64,000 bases of DNA. Source: Halalkalibacter alkalisediminis. Lineage in GTDB: Bacteria > Bacillota > Bacilli > Bacillales > Bacillaceae_D. The notes under the pieces were generated by a model that saw only the letters and a list, made by a program, of their open reading frames with translations, was not told where the DNA came from and did not search any database. A program made the translations under genes and the position numbers. The DNA is taken from NCBI RefSeq assembly GCF_028610705.1, contig NZ_JAQQWT010000008.1, positions 62,001-126,000 of the forward strand, read 5' to 3'. Below, one piece after another: positions 43,731-53,056 of the stretch. The stretch's first letter is position 1. Each line of letters opens with the position of its first letter.

Positions 43731-45299
43731 TTATAAATCATACTTCCTAATTAAGTAAGTCGGCGTACAACTCCACGCATGACAATAACTATTAATCAAA
43801 TAACTTCCATACGGTGAGTAAGCTTTATCATTAGGGTTATACAGCTCCCAGAATGTATCTGCTCCATCCTTAATCATTCCACCCCAGTATGTTTTCAACA
43901 TGTCAATGGCCTTCTCTTTTTCTTCAATCAATAACAAAGCTTCGACAAGATGATGATACATATAAGGAGTGTTCATCCCTATTGTTGGATTCTGTTCAAG
44001 TAGTCGTTTCATTAGCTTTTTGTTTTCTTTCTGACTTAATACCTGCGCGAGCACCATCCAAACCTGGCTTGCCCAAGACACTTGGCGAGTTTCTCCGCTT
44101 ACAAAGAACCCCTGTTGCTCATCCCACAAATGTTGAATACTAGAATCGACGACCTCTGTTAATTTCTTTTCTAAAAAACTCTTTTTATTATCAACGAGAA
44201 TCTCAGCTAACGTAATCGTCCTCTTTAATGCATAAATCAAGATAGCTTGCGACGGGCCCTGTTTATTTAACTCCTCATGCCAATCGATAAAAGACCACCA
44301 TGTCGGACTGTCTTCTACGATCCCTCTATCATTTAGCTTCTCTAAAGCTAATTCTACTTGGCGGTAAGCTATTGGCCATAATTCTTCTAGTGTTTCTCTA
44401 TCATTTGTTGCCTGAAAATAATCATAGAGTGTTGTCGTAAAGAATAATGAATAGTCATATAAATACGTATCATCTGGTACCAACGTTGGAGCAATAAATA
44501 AATTAGCAGATACTTGCCCTTGGTCATTCGGAACACCAGCAAAGAGATATAAACAACGTTTTACTAGATCATTATTTTTAAATGTCTCATAGTTTGCAAG
44601 GGCTTGTAAGCGGAGGTCGCCGAGCCACAATCGTCTGTCTCTTTTAGGTCCGTCTTCAAATACATCCTGCATGCAATCTTCCAATGTTTTAATACTGACG
44701 GCATCAATTTGTTGTAGTTCTCTGTCATGATGATGAAGCTCGGTTAATGTACTACTGTCTGCTGATGTTACGGTTTCACAAGTGACCTCGTCAAAAGCAA
44801 CATTATATTTCACCGATGTATCTAGAATCTCCACTTTTAAATAACGAAAACTATAGCGCCTTGGGAAAGAGACAGTTCCGGGCAGAACATCTACGTGAAT
44901 GGTTTCTTCCTGGAGCCATGAGCTGCTGATCCATCCATTGTAATCGGAAAAAGGAACAGAGACCTCGACTGGCATTTCTCCAAATGTAAGCCTCATATGT
45001 AAAGGGGCATCCGGCGGACTACCAACAGGACGGACCCGCATGGATAAATAACCAACTTGGTGCTTACCAAAATCAACGATGAAGCTTTCTCCTTTTTTAA
45101 AATCCTTTTCAACAAGGTTCACAGCTGGTTCAATCTCAACACATTTCCAACCGTGAATGATGTCTTTATCCTCTATCGTTTTTACTAAATGAATGGGTTT
45201 CGCCACTTCGGTTTTAAGTGATGGCTTTAACTCCTCCGCTTTTTTAATAAACGCTTCATTTCGAATGATCTTTCTATCCTTTTCTACTTGGATATTCAT
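43731..45299 (-). CDS. GH78-like alpha-L-rhamnosidase-type glycosidase, 522 aa
   Basis: Cytoplasmic glycoside hydrolase with an (alpha/alpha)6 barrel. A beta-sandwich N-terminal part (residues 50-180: VDFGKHQVGYLSMRVRP, RYSFRYLKVEIL) precedes the catalytic barrel. EDGPKRDRRLWLGDLRLQ near 214-231 corresponds to the acidic signature of GH78 (EGPxRDxxxWxGD), which contains catalytic carboxylates. There is no signal peptide, so it would act on imported oligosaccharides. At 522 aa it is shorter than most GH78 enzymes (about 900-1000), lacking extra beta domains. It is last in the YesL-permease-binding-protein operon. Confidence 0.75.
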   Translation of the reverse strand: MNIQVEKDRKIIRNEAFIKKAEELKPSLKTEVAKPIHLVKTIEDKDIIHGWKCVEIEPAVNLVEKDFKKGESFIVDFGKHQVGYLSMRVRPVGSPPDAPLHMRLTFGEMPVEVSVPFSDYNGWISSSWLQEETIHVDVLPGTVSFPRRYSFRYLKVEILDTSVKYNVAFDEVTCETVTSADSSTLTELHHHDRELQQIDAVSIKTLEDCMQDVFEDGPKRDRRLWLGDLRLQALANYETFKNNDLVKRCLYLFAGVPNDQGQVSANLFIAPTLVPDDTYLYDYSLFFTTTLYDYFQATNDRETLEELWPIAYRQVELALEKLNDRGIVEDSPTWWSFIDWHEELNKQGPSQAILIYALKRTITLAEILVDNKKSFLEKKLTEVVDSSIQHLWDEQQGFFVSGETRQVSWASQVWMVLAQVLSQKENKKLMKRLLEQNPTIGMNTPYMYHHLVEALLLIEEKEKAIDMLKTYWGGMIKDGADTFWELYNPNDKAYSPYGSYLINSYCHAWSCTPTYLIRKYDL

Positions 45300-45329
45300 C
45301 CCTACTCACTCCTATTTTATTTATGGCTT

Positions 45330-46007
45330 TCATTCAGCTGAGCTATATATATGTTTTTTAGAGAAGGCTGTTTTTTCTTTTATCGTTTCATCTTGTCTCT
45401 GCTCATTTTTTTCAAATAGAATGATCGAGAAACGCATGATAATAAAAGAGGTCGCACTTCCGCCACATAACACGGCAACAGCTGGGTAGTTTAACGAAAT
45501 GACATAGAGTCCATATAAAGATAAACCGAGTAAAATTGTCATAACAGGGTGTTTAAAAACTAATAGTAACGCATTTCGAATGATGAATAGATCACTCAAA
45601 TGATAGTGAACGTATAAAGGAATGATATAAAGAACCATTACTGCAAATATAACGAACACAATGACCATAGGGATATGCAGAAGTTGCCAGTATGGATTAG
45701 ATAGTTGCTGCAAAATCTGACTATCGATATAGAGAACAGCTCCTATCACAATCAAAATGTATCCTAAGGTGTTTGCCCTTTTAAAATCCGTTTGAAATGC
45801 TTTTAGGAAGCTTTTAAAAATAGGAATATCGTATTCTCCCATGATCCATTTTCGTACAATAGCGACCATGGCCGTTGTAGCAGGAAAAAAGCCTACTAAA
45901 ACCAGACCAAGCAAGGAAAATAGGATCCAAAGAATATTGACATAAACAAATCTAATGACCCAATCTGTCACCACATGAAATTTTCCAACCATCCCCCCAA
46001 ACCTCAT
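45330..46007 (-). CDS. YesL-family (DUF624) membrane protein, 225 aa
   Basis: Membrane protein with about five hydrophobic segments. MRFGGMVGKFHVVTDWVIRFVYVNILWILFSLLGLV is the characteristic N-terminus of YesL/DUF624, and FPATTAMVAIVRKWI is the conserved loop. Function is unknown, but genes of this family nearly always accompany CUT1 sugar ABC transporters and YesMN regulators, as here. It lies between the MalG-type permease and the GH78-like enzyme in one operon. Confidence 0.85.
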   Translation of the reverse strand: MRFGGMVGKFHVVTDWVIRFVYVNILWILFSLLGLVLVGFFPATTAMVAIVRKWIMGEYDIPIFKSFLKAFQTDFKRANTLGYILIVIGAVLYIDSQILQQLSNPYWQLLHIPMVIVFVIFAVMVLYIIPLYVHYHLSDLFIIRNALLLVFKHPVMTILLGLSLYGLYVISLNYPAVAVLCGGSATSFIIMRFSIILFEKNEQRQDETIKEKTAFSKKHIYSSAE

Positions 46008-46092
46008 ATAAGACCCTCCTCTAATTACTTTCTTTATGTTTTAATCGGTTACTCCCATGTAGATGATACGCACAGAGAGTAACCATTAGCTC

Positions 46093-46974
46093 CTACCCTT
46101 TAACAGCACCACTAGTCATACCTTTCATGACAAGCCTATTTAAGAACAGGTAGAGAATTAATGTAGGAATGACAGCTAATGAAATAGACGCAAAAGTAGG
46201 CCCCCATTGACGAGCTCCATATTCACCAGTAAAGCTAATTAATCCTGTTTGAATCGTTCGTAAGCTAGAATCACTTATAAAGGTCATAGCAAAAATTAAA
46301 TCGTTCCAAGCAAAGAAAAACTGAACAAGCGCAACGGTTACAATCGCATTTTTCAATAAGGGAAACGCTATTTTGAAAAAGAATTGGTAAATGTTCGCTC
46401 CATCCATAATGGATGATTCTAATAATTCATTAGGTACTGATTTGAAGTAACCTACAAATAAAAAGATTGTTAAAGGCAACCCGAAAACCGTATAAATAAG
46501 CATCAGACCGAAAAGGTTGTTCAGAAGGCCTAAGTTAAAGTACATCGTAAAGAGTGGTAATAAAACGATCTGAACAGGAATCATAATCCCAGCTAAAAAG
46601 AGGAGCATGACCTTATCTTTTAATTTCCACTTCATCTTTTCAATAGCAAATGCTGCCATGGAACCTAGCATGATAATAAAAAACAATGCAGGAAACACGG
46701 CAATCACACTATTTTTAAAATATATATTCATATTCCCTGACGTCCACGCCGTCACATAATTTTCAAAATGAAAACCTTGTGGCAAAGCAAACATTGGGTT
46801 TACAGCAATCTCATTTGGTGTTTTTAATGAGGATAGCAATAGCCATATAATTGGATAGATTAAAATAAGTACAAACAAAAAGATCAGTGTCATTCCGATA
46901 ACGGAGCCAAATCGGAAACTTTTCTTTGTCTTGTCTTTTGTTGTTTGCTTATTTATTTCTACATTTGTTTGCAT
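46093..46974 (-). CDS. CUT1 sugar ABC permease (MalG/YesQ-like), 293 aa
   Basis: Inner-membrane subunit of a carbohydrate importer with six membrane segments. The EAA loop reads ELLESSIMDGANIYQFFFKIAFPLLKNAI, the contact site for the ATPase. FHFENYVTAWTSGNMNIYFKNSVIAV is typical of the MalG group. ATG 46974 follows GGAGGGGAAAAAG and is preferred over the ATG 5 codons upstream. It is encoded 18 bases downstream of the MalF-type partner. No ATPase gene is present, so the pair must share a general MsmX-type ATPase, as usual in Bacillus. Confidence 0.9.
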   Translation of the reverse strand: MQTNVEINKQTTKDKTKKSFRFGSVIGMTLIFLFVLILIYPIIWLLLSSLKTPNEIAVNPMFALPQGFHFENYVTAWTSGNMNIYFKNSVIAVFPALFFIIMLGSMAAFAIEKMKWKLKDKVMLLFLAGIMIPVQIVLLPLFTMYFNLGLLNNLFGLMLIYTVFGLPLTIFLFVGYFKSVPNELLESSIMDGANIYQFFFKIAFPLLKNAIVTVALVQFFFAWNDLIFAMTFISDSSLRTIQTGLISFTGEYGARQWGPTFASISLAVIPTLILYLFLNRLVMKGMTSGAVKG

Positions 46975-46992
46975 CTTTTTCCCCTCCATTCA

Positions 46993-47877
46993 TTAGGCAA
47001 CGTCCTTACGTGCAAATCTATAAACTAGTAGAGTGACTCCTAGACATAACAACAATAGATACACGGCAATCGTACTTCCGTAACCATATTGACCATATGT
47101 GAAGGATGTATCATACATATACATCGATAGCATCGTTGTACTATTCCCTGGTCCTCCACCAGTTAATGCAACGGCTGTTTCAAATACTTTTAACGTACCG
47201 TTTAAACTAAAAATAATGGCTGAGATTAAGATCGGACGAATCATCGGAAGAACAATATTGTATACAAGTGTTAGTCCTTTTGCTCCATCAAGCTTTGCTG
47301 CTTCTAGGATATCTTCTGGAATGTCAATCAAACCAGCAAATAAAATCACAGCATAAAAACCCATTGATTTCCAAATGTCCATTATGACAAGAACTGCAAA
47401 AGCTGTATCTCCTTGTGCCAACCATGGTTGAACCAAGAAGTCTAAACTTAAACCGACCAAAAGGCTATTAATTAACCCTAATTGAGGTGTATATTCAAAT
47501 AATTTAGAAAACATCTCAGCTACTGCAACAGCTGGAAGAATAACAGGAAAGAACACCAAGGTTCTGACTATAAATGATGCTTTTTTCAAATAAAAAACAA
47601 ATAATAAAGCTAACGCTAACCCTAAGACAACCTGACCCGTCGTCACTAATGCTGCGTACTTAACACTCAAACCTAAACTATTCATGAAATTCTTATCACT
47701 AAAGACATCTAAGTAATTACTTATTCCGACAAATTCAAAACCTCGTATGGGGGATCCCTCAAAAAATGAATACCCAACAGACCAAAAGGTGGGGATTAAT
47801 AAAACTAAAAAATATAATAACATTGCTGGCCCTATAAAAAGGAAAATTGCTTTTCTATCTTGTAAAACCTTATTCAT
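46993..47877 (-). CDS. CUT1 sugar ABC permease (MalF/YesP-like), 294 aa
   Basis: Six-segment permease subunit, partner of the MalG-type protein encoded downstream. EAA loop EDILEAAKLDGAKGLTLVYNIVLPMIRPILISA, the usual N-terminus (AIFLFIGPAMLLYFLVLLIPTFWSVGYSF), and FETAVALTGGGPGNSTTMLSMYMY near the C-terminus. AAAAGGAGTGGGAGT precedes ATG 47877. It follows the binding protein gene by 71 bases in the same operon. Confidence 0.9.
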   Translation of the reverse strand: MNKVLQDRKAIFLFIGPAMLLYFLVLLIPTFWSVGYSFFEGSPIRGFEFVGISNYLDVFSDKNFMNSLGLSVKYAALVTTGQVVLGLALALLFVFYLKKASFIVRTLVFFPVILPAVAVAEMFSKLFEYTPQLGLINSLLVGLSLDFLVQPWLAQGDTAFAVLVIMDIWKSMGFYAVILFAGLIDIPEDILEAAKLDGAKGLTLVYNIVLPMIRPILISAIIFSLNGTLKVFETAVALTGGGPGNSTTMLSMYMYDTSFTYGQYGYGSTIAVYLLLLCLGVTLLVYRFARKDVA

Positions 47878-47948
47878 ACTCCCACTCCTTTTCCACAGAC
47901 TATAAAGAAGAAAGGTCCAAATACTGGACCTTCATTCATCTGTCTTTC

Positions 47949-49259
47949 TTATTCTAATTCAGCTAAATATTCTTCAGGTGTTAGATCACCATTCACAAGT
48001 AACTGAGCATTTATTTCTGCTGCATCTTTCGTTCTAGCATCAAAATAAGCCTCAAACCAAAGCGATGCATTTTGGACTTTGTTTAGTTCTTCTGTTACTA
48101 ATTGTGTTAACGAGCTAGAATCCTCAGGAGTCTCTTCTACCAATAACCCGCTAATCATTCCATAATCAGAGAGTGCACGATCTGCATAATTGGAATATAG
48201 ATACTTAGCCCATTCCTTCATTGTATCGTCAAATTTATTTTTAGCGAAAACGGTTACAAGTCCGGCATTCATATTATAATCTTGTGCTGTACCTACTCCA
48301 CCTTCTACAACTGGTACATTAAAGAAACCAATATTCTCAGCACCACCCATATTATTTCTTGACTCATCATTCAAGTCAGATAAAACCCAACTTCCCATAT
48401 AAAGCATAGCGGCTTGACCGTTTAGAAACATATCGTTTGCTGTTTGATAATCAATCGCATTAAAACCCTGTCCAAAATAGCCTTTTTGAGCCATGTCTTG
48501 AACCATTGTAGTAGCTTCAACAAATCCTTCATCCGAAATAGATAATTCTCCATCATTTACTTTTGCCATTGCTTCTACACCATATAGGCGAGTTGCGTAT
48601 GCGTTAATATAGCGTGTCAATGGCCATCTTTCTTGACCAGCCACTGCGAATGGTTGAACTCCATTTTCATTAAGTGTCTCACTCACTACTAACAATTCGT
48701 CCCAAGTTGTCGGAATGTCTAAACCATTTTCTTCAAAGATTTGCTTGTTAAACCAATAACCTTCAATGTTCAGTTCCATCGGAATCGCATATAAGCCCTT
48801 ACCGCCGCTTAACTGTTTAAGTAAGTCAACCGCTCCAGGATTGAGTTTATCAAGAATACCCATTTCTTCAAAAGCTGCCTCCATATCAACGACTAGATCA
48901 GCATCAATTAATTCTTGAAGTGGTTTTCCTGGTTCATACGTAAACATTTCAGGAAGATCGTTACTTGAAGCAAGCAACTGAATTCTCTGTATTGTATTTG
49001 TTTGCTCTACTACTTCTAGATCAATATTAAAATCAAGATTATTTGCTTCTGCAAACTCTTTTGCCATAGGTAATACTACACGAGGTTGACCTTCATTTTC
49101 ATTTCTCTCAGACATGTACTTAATTGTCTTAGCCTCTCCCTCTGTTTCAACACCTTCACCACTTGATTGTTGTGAACTATTATCATTTGAACATCCCACA
49201 ACCAAAAGTACGGAAGCGATTACAGTCATCATTAGCACATACCATTTGTTTCTCTTCAT
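47949..49259 (-). CDS. Sugar ABC substrate-binding lipoprotein 1 (YesO-like), 436 aa
   Basis: Extracellular solute-binding protein of the CUT1 importer. A lipoprotein signal peptide ends in the lipobox VVGC with Cys23. The mature part has the family-1 extracellular binding fold: LLASSNDLPEMFTYE, AIPMELNIEGYWFNKQIFEENGLDIPTTWDELL and FLNGQAAMLYMGSWVL. Length 436 is typical. It is first in the operon with both permeases, YesL and the GH78-like enzyme. AGGGGGAAACAGC precedes the ATG, and a cre-like site lies about 60 bases upstream. It is strikingly similar to the second binding protein at 56841-58139. Confidence 0.92.
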   Translation of the reverse strand: MKRNKWYVLMMTVIASVLLVVGCSNDNSSQQSSGEGVETEGEAKTIKYMSERNENEGQPRVVLPMAKEFAEANNLDFNIDLEVVEQTNTIQRIQLLASSNDLPEMFTYEPGKPLQELIDADLVVDMEAAFEEMGILDKLNPGAVDLLKQLSGGKGLYAIPMELNIEGYWFNKQIFEENGLDIPTTWDELLVVSETLNENGVQPFAVAGQERWPLTRYINAYATRLYGVEAMAKVNDGELSISDEGFVEATTMVQDMAQKGYFGQGFNAIDYQTANDMFLNGQAAMLYMGSWVLSDLNDESRNNMGGAENIGFFNVPVVEGGVGTAQDYNMNAGLVTVFAKNKFDDTMKEWAKYLYSNYADRALSDYGMISGLLVEETPEDSSSLTQLVTEELNKVQNASLWFEAYFDARTKDAAEINAQLLVNGDLTPEEYLAELE

Positions 49260-49318
49260 GCTGTTTCCCCCTTCATTTTTTTAATAGAATAAGAACTTGT
49301 TTTTGTTCTTAATGTAAT

Positions 49319-49332
49319 TGTAAGCGTAAACA
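49319..49332. promoter_or_regulatory. cre-like site before the sugar uptake operon
   Basis: TGTAAGCGTAAACA matches the cre consensus TGWAANCGNTNWCA in 13 of 14 positions and is palindromic in character. It lies 60-73 bases before the binding protein start, consistent with CcpA repression. The remaining 49260-49587 interval contains no supported gene; an 81-codon frame there has no ribosome binding site. Confidence 0.65.
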
Positions 49333-49587
49333 AGGTCGTTTTTAAGTGCCTCATTTTTCTGATTGTGTCCGAGTTTTTTTGGTTGGAAGAGCGCACCAGT
49401 CATGTAATGTAAATTTTGCATTATTTTACTTCTTTTGAGTACATGCAGAAGTTTTTTAAATAAGTTAGTTGTGTGCAAGAAGAAGTTCCATATAAGAAAA
49501 AGAGCCTTGAAACCAAGACCCTGCACTAAAAATCAAATGAGGTGATGATAAGTTTAATTACTAGTGATCAGTTACATAGATCGTAGG

Positions 49588-51075
49588 TTACCTAAAATCC
49601 TTAAAATGGCTTGGAGTCATTCCTGTATGTTTTTTAAAAACTTCCGAAAAGTGTCTGTAAGTTTGATAGCCAACCTGTTCACTTACGGTGGAGACCTTTT
49701 GTCCAGAACGGAGCAATGATTTAGCTTGTTCCATACGAAGACGCGTTAAATATTTAATATAAGACTCACCCATTTCTTCTTTAAAAAGATAGCTTAAATA
49801 CGTAGGATTCATATCTACTTTTTCAGCTACTTGTTGCAGAGTAAGATCTTCACAGAAATGTTCCTTCATATATTCAAGTGCTTGGTTAATGGCGGAGTGC
49901 TTTTTCGTTGAACTATGTTTTAGGATCCGATCCATCATCTCTTTCATTTGATCTCTTAACCACTTCACCATTGCATCTTTAGTCTTAACGTTACGTATTT
50001 CAATATATGGTTGATAAGATGCTATCCAATTAGATAGTTGCCCTCCGCTAATTTCTTTTACAACCTCAATCCCTAAATAGATCATCTTTAGTATTTCACG
50101 TTCTAAAATATCTCGGTCAAATTTTTCCATCTCGATCCACTTTATAAATTGATCGAGGGAGTGCTCGGTTTCTTCCTCATCCCCTTTACGCATAGATGAG
50201 AGAATGCCCTTAACCTGTTCAGAAAGATACTCAGGAATCACCATTTCATCTGGAAGATCACCAACATGTATCCATCCTTCCTCCTCAATAAAAGAGCCAT
50301 ATTCTAATGCTTTTAATGCCTCACTATAGCTTTTTGATAGGTTGCTTATCCTTTTATACGTGTGCCCTGCCCCAACTAATCCGTTCGTCTGTTTCATCCA
50401 ACTTGCTAATTCCCTCTCAAATAGCCCGAACTCTTCACTAAAATGAAAGACTACCAACAAATCTCTGTAACCATTCCAGACTGGTACCATCCTAAATAAA
50501 TCATTAGTTATTGAGACTTTTTCATCTCCAGAATATGCGATAACTGTAGCAGCCACAACACGATTGACTTCTGGACCAAAATGCTCACACCATTTGCTGT
50601 AAGCGCCTTGTCGATTCAATAACAAATCCAACGTCGCTTTTTCCAATAATTCTTGTTGCGTTTTTTCTCTCTCTAACTTCAACGTTGTCATTTCATTTTG
50701 CTCATTTACTTTTTTGAGTGTTCTTTGAATCGCTTCTTCAATCATAGGAATGGTGACTGGCTTCTCTAAATAATCTGCTACACCTAATTTAATCGCCTTT
50801 TTAACATAAGAAAATTCATTAAACCCACTGAAGACAATACAAATCGTTTCAGGAACTTCCTGCATCACTTCTTGAATTAATTCTAAACCGTCCATTCCAG
50901 GCATTCTAATATCAGTAAAAATAATATCGGGTTTAAGTTGTTTAAAAAGCTTCAATGCTGATATCCCATCACTAGCGGTTCCAACTACTTCAATCCCATA
51001 TTGTGACCAATTAATCATCGTTTTCAGACCCTGTGTCACGATATATTCATCATCGAAAATGACTGCTTTCAACAT
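49588..51075 (-). CDS. YesN-like AraC-type response regulator, 495 aa
   Basis: Response regulator with receiver domain at 1-120 (DDE at 8-10, phosphoacceptor Asp55 in IIFTDIRMPGMDGLEL, Lys in YLEKPVTI), a middle helical region, and two AraC-type helix-turn-helix motifs in the last 100 residues (DLTLQQVAEKVDMNPTYLSYLFKEE and VSTVSEQVGYQTYRHFSEVFKKHTGMTPSHFK). It follows the YesM-like kinase without a gap and sits upstream of the binding protein-permease operon, which it probably activates. Confidence 0.92.
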   Translation of the reverse strand: MLKAVIFDDEYIVTQGLKTMINWSQYGIEVVGTASDGISALKLFKQLKPDIIFTDIRMPGMDGLELIQEVMQEVPETICIVFSGFNEFSYVKKAIKLGVADYLEKPVTIPMIEEAIQRTLKKVNEQNEMTTLKLEREKTQQELLEKATLDLLLNRQGAYSKWCEHFGPEVNRVVAATVIAYSGDEKVSITNDLFRMVPVWNGYRDLLVVFHFSEEFGLFERELASWMKQTNGLVGAGHTYKRISNLSKSYSEALKALEYGSFIEEEGWIHVGDLPDEMVIPEYLSEQVKGILSSMRKGDEEETEHSLDQFIKWIEMEKFDRDILEREILKMIYLGIEVVKEISGGQLSNWIASYQPYIEIRNVKTKDAMVKWLRDQMKEMMDRILKHSSTKKHSAINQALEYMKEHFCEDLTLQQVAEKVDMNPTYLSYLFKEEMGESYIKYLTRLRMEQAKSLLRSGQKVSTVSEQVGYQTYRHFSEVFKKHTGMTPSHFKDFR

Positions 51076-52827
51076 TTAAGAACCCTCCTTTACTTTAGAC
51101 AAACGAATTTCTACAACAGTGCCTCTATTTACTTCACTGGAGATCGAGAGAGAACTAGATGGCCCATAATAAAGTGACAAACGCTCTCGGATATTCTGCA
51201 GCCCATACCCTTTCTCAGTCACTGCCACATCTTCTATCCCGACACCATCGTCTTCAATTGTGAATACCATTGTCTCAGAATTCAATCTTCCAGTTAACCT
51301 GACAGTTCCTTCTCCCACTTTTCTTTCTAATCCATGAGTAATAGCATTTTCAATAATAGGTTGAAGTAATAACTTCAGTATTTCTTTATCCATTAGCTCA
51401 TCATCAATGTCTTGAATATATTGAAAGCGATTGTTAAATCTTATATTTTGAATCGTCAAGTAATGTTTGATATGCTCCAATTCCCTATAAAGTGGAATCG
51501 TTTCTCTTCCATGATTTAAGCTTATTTTAAAGCTTTCTGATAGAGCTACTGCCATCTTGGCAATTTGGTCGTTCTTCTCTATCATCGCCATCCAATAAAT
51601 AGAATCGAGTGTATTATACAAAAAATGTGGATTGATCTGGGCTTGTAAAACACGTAGCTCAGCTTCTTTTCCCTTTAATTGAGATCGGATCAGCTGCTCA
51701 TTCAGACTTCTATTTTCTGTTGTGATTTCCTTGAAAGTTCCTCCAATTAATTCGAATTCATCTTCATTCTTAGCAGTAGTCGTTTTACCTGAGCCCGTTG
51801 ACCAATCCATCATCATTCTTTTTATTTGTTGAATTGGACTCGTTAGTTTACTAGTAAAAATCACTGATAGAATCAAGACGAGTAATGTAATGAGTGAGGC
51901 TATTGAAAAAGTAGCCGTTCTAATCTGACGAGAATCCCTTAATAGTTCTTCATTTTTAATGACTGATAAGTATGTCCACTCTGTTGTAGGGTTCGTGTAA
52001 TGGCTAAGAATATACCCCTTGTCCTCTAGTTCTGTAAAAGTAGACAACAAGTTCTTAGTTGAACGAATATGTTTATCTGGTGGACGCGAATCATATACAG
52101 TCCTTACTTCACCATCAGAGGAATCTAGAATAATAATCCCCTCGTTTTCTTTATTTAACATATTTGAGAACATAGATTTTTTTATATTCACGACCAATAG
52201 TCCAATGGGTTCGTGACTAAATTGATCTGGGTTTAAGAGTAATTTCACAGAAGAAAATGTGTCCTTCTGATCTTCTAGGACGTTATGATCTATAAAAACT
52301 TCTTTCCCTCTTGCTTCAACGCTTTTTTGATACCAAGCTGTTTCTGCAATCAAGGAAGGATTATTTTCAAAGTAGTTTATCTTGTTAGATCGTCCATAAC
52401 ATACAGAACGAAAGTAATTATCTAGCACGCAGACAGAATCAATGTATCTTTGATCAACTAGGTAGCTAGATAATATTCTTTGCAGTTGAATATACGTTTG
52501 CCATCCAATCACATTTTGATCATTGTGACTATTTCCGCTTTCTATTATTTCCTGTCTTAGAGCACGGTTTGAAAGGATTAATCTTTGCGTATTAATAATA
52601 TTACGCAATATGATATCTGAAATTTCACTTGTCGTTTTAAGATGACTTTGATTGCTTTCAATATGATTTTCAACTAAAGCATGGTTTGCTAGATTGTATG
52701 AGATCAAGCCCAGCAGCAAAATGGGAAATACAGACAAAATAATTAATGCTGCCAAAATTCTATTTTTAATTTTCTGAATGCGAAAAAGCTGAAAAAAGCC
52801 TCGAACAAATTGTTTCATTGCCATCAT
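51076..52827 (-). CDS. YesM-like sensor histidine kinase, 583 aa
   Basis: Membrane sensor: segment 1 at about residues 20-42, a large extracellular sensing domain (45-290), segment 2 at about 292-314, and a HAMP region to about 365. The His_kinase domain has the phosphoacceptor in RVLQAQINPHFLYNTLDSIYW (His near 399) and the ATPase domain has NAITHGLERK, EDDGVGI and GYGLQNIRERLSLYYG. This is the LytS/YesM class that senses extracellular saccharides. It overlaps or abuts the YesN-like gene, forming a pair that would regulate the neighbouring uptake and hydrolase genes. Confidence 0.92.
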   Translation of the reverse strand: MMAMKQFVRGFFQLFRIQKIKNRILAALIILSVFPILLLGLISYNLANHALVENHIESNQSHLKTTSEISDIILRNIINTQRLILSNRALRQEIIESGNSHNDQNVIGWQTYIQLQRILSSYLVDQRYIDSVCVLDNYFRSVCYGRSNKINYFENNPSLIAETAWYQKSVEARGKEVFIDHNVLEDQKDTFSSVKLLLNPDQFSHEPIGLLVVNIKKSMFSNMLNKENEGIIILDSSDGEVRTVYDSRPPDKHIRSTKNLLSTFTELEDKGYILSHYTNPTTEWTYLSVIKNEELLRDSRQIRTATFSIASLITLLVLILSVIFTSKLTSPIQQIKRMMMDWSTGSGKTTTAKNEDEFELIGGTFKEITTENRSLNEQLIRSQLKGKEAELRVLQAQINPHFLYNTLDSIYWMAMIEKNDQIAKMAVALSESFKISLNHGRETIPLYRELEHIKHYLTIQNIRFNNRFQYIQDIDDELMDKEILKLLLQPIIENAITHGLERKVGEGTVRLTGRLNSETMVFTIEDDGVGIEDVAVTEKGYGLQNIRERLSLYYGPSSSLSISSEVNRGTVVEIRLSKVKEGS

Positions 52828-52985
52828 CCTCTAAGATTGAAAGAACATTCTTTCTTTTTATCTTTTCTATTATAGCTCTTATTCTTTCATTAAAATGATA
52901 TAATCTAGTATTTGTTTACTTTATTAATAGTTACTCTCAGCTAATAAAAGTAATGTAGTTCCTTCTAAGACTCAGCTTAAAAATA

Positions 52986-53021
52986 GAACACAGCCCTGCC
53001 TTACGGCAACGGCTGTGTTTC
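52986..53021 (-). terminator. Terminator of the GH3 gene
   Basis: AACACAGCC and GGCTGTGTT form a 9-bp stem around a 15-base loop; CTATTTTTAAG follows on the minus strand. It separates GH3 from yesM. Confidence 0.75.
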
Positions 53022-53056
53022 CTTTCATTCAAATTCTTTAACCCATATTATCAATA

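Noticed and set aside
49281-49526. 81-codon minus-strand frame upstream of the sugar-binding protein
   Set aside because: Lies across the cre-like site and promoter region, no ribosome binding site, low-complexity composition.
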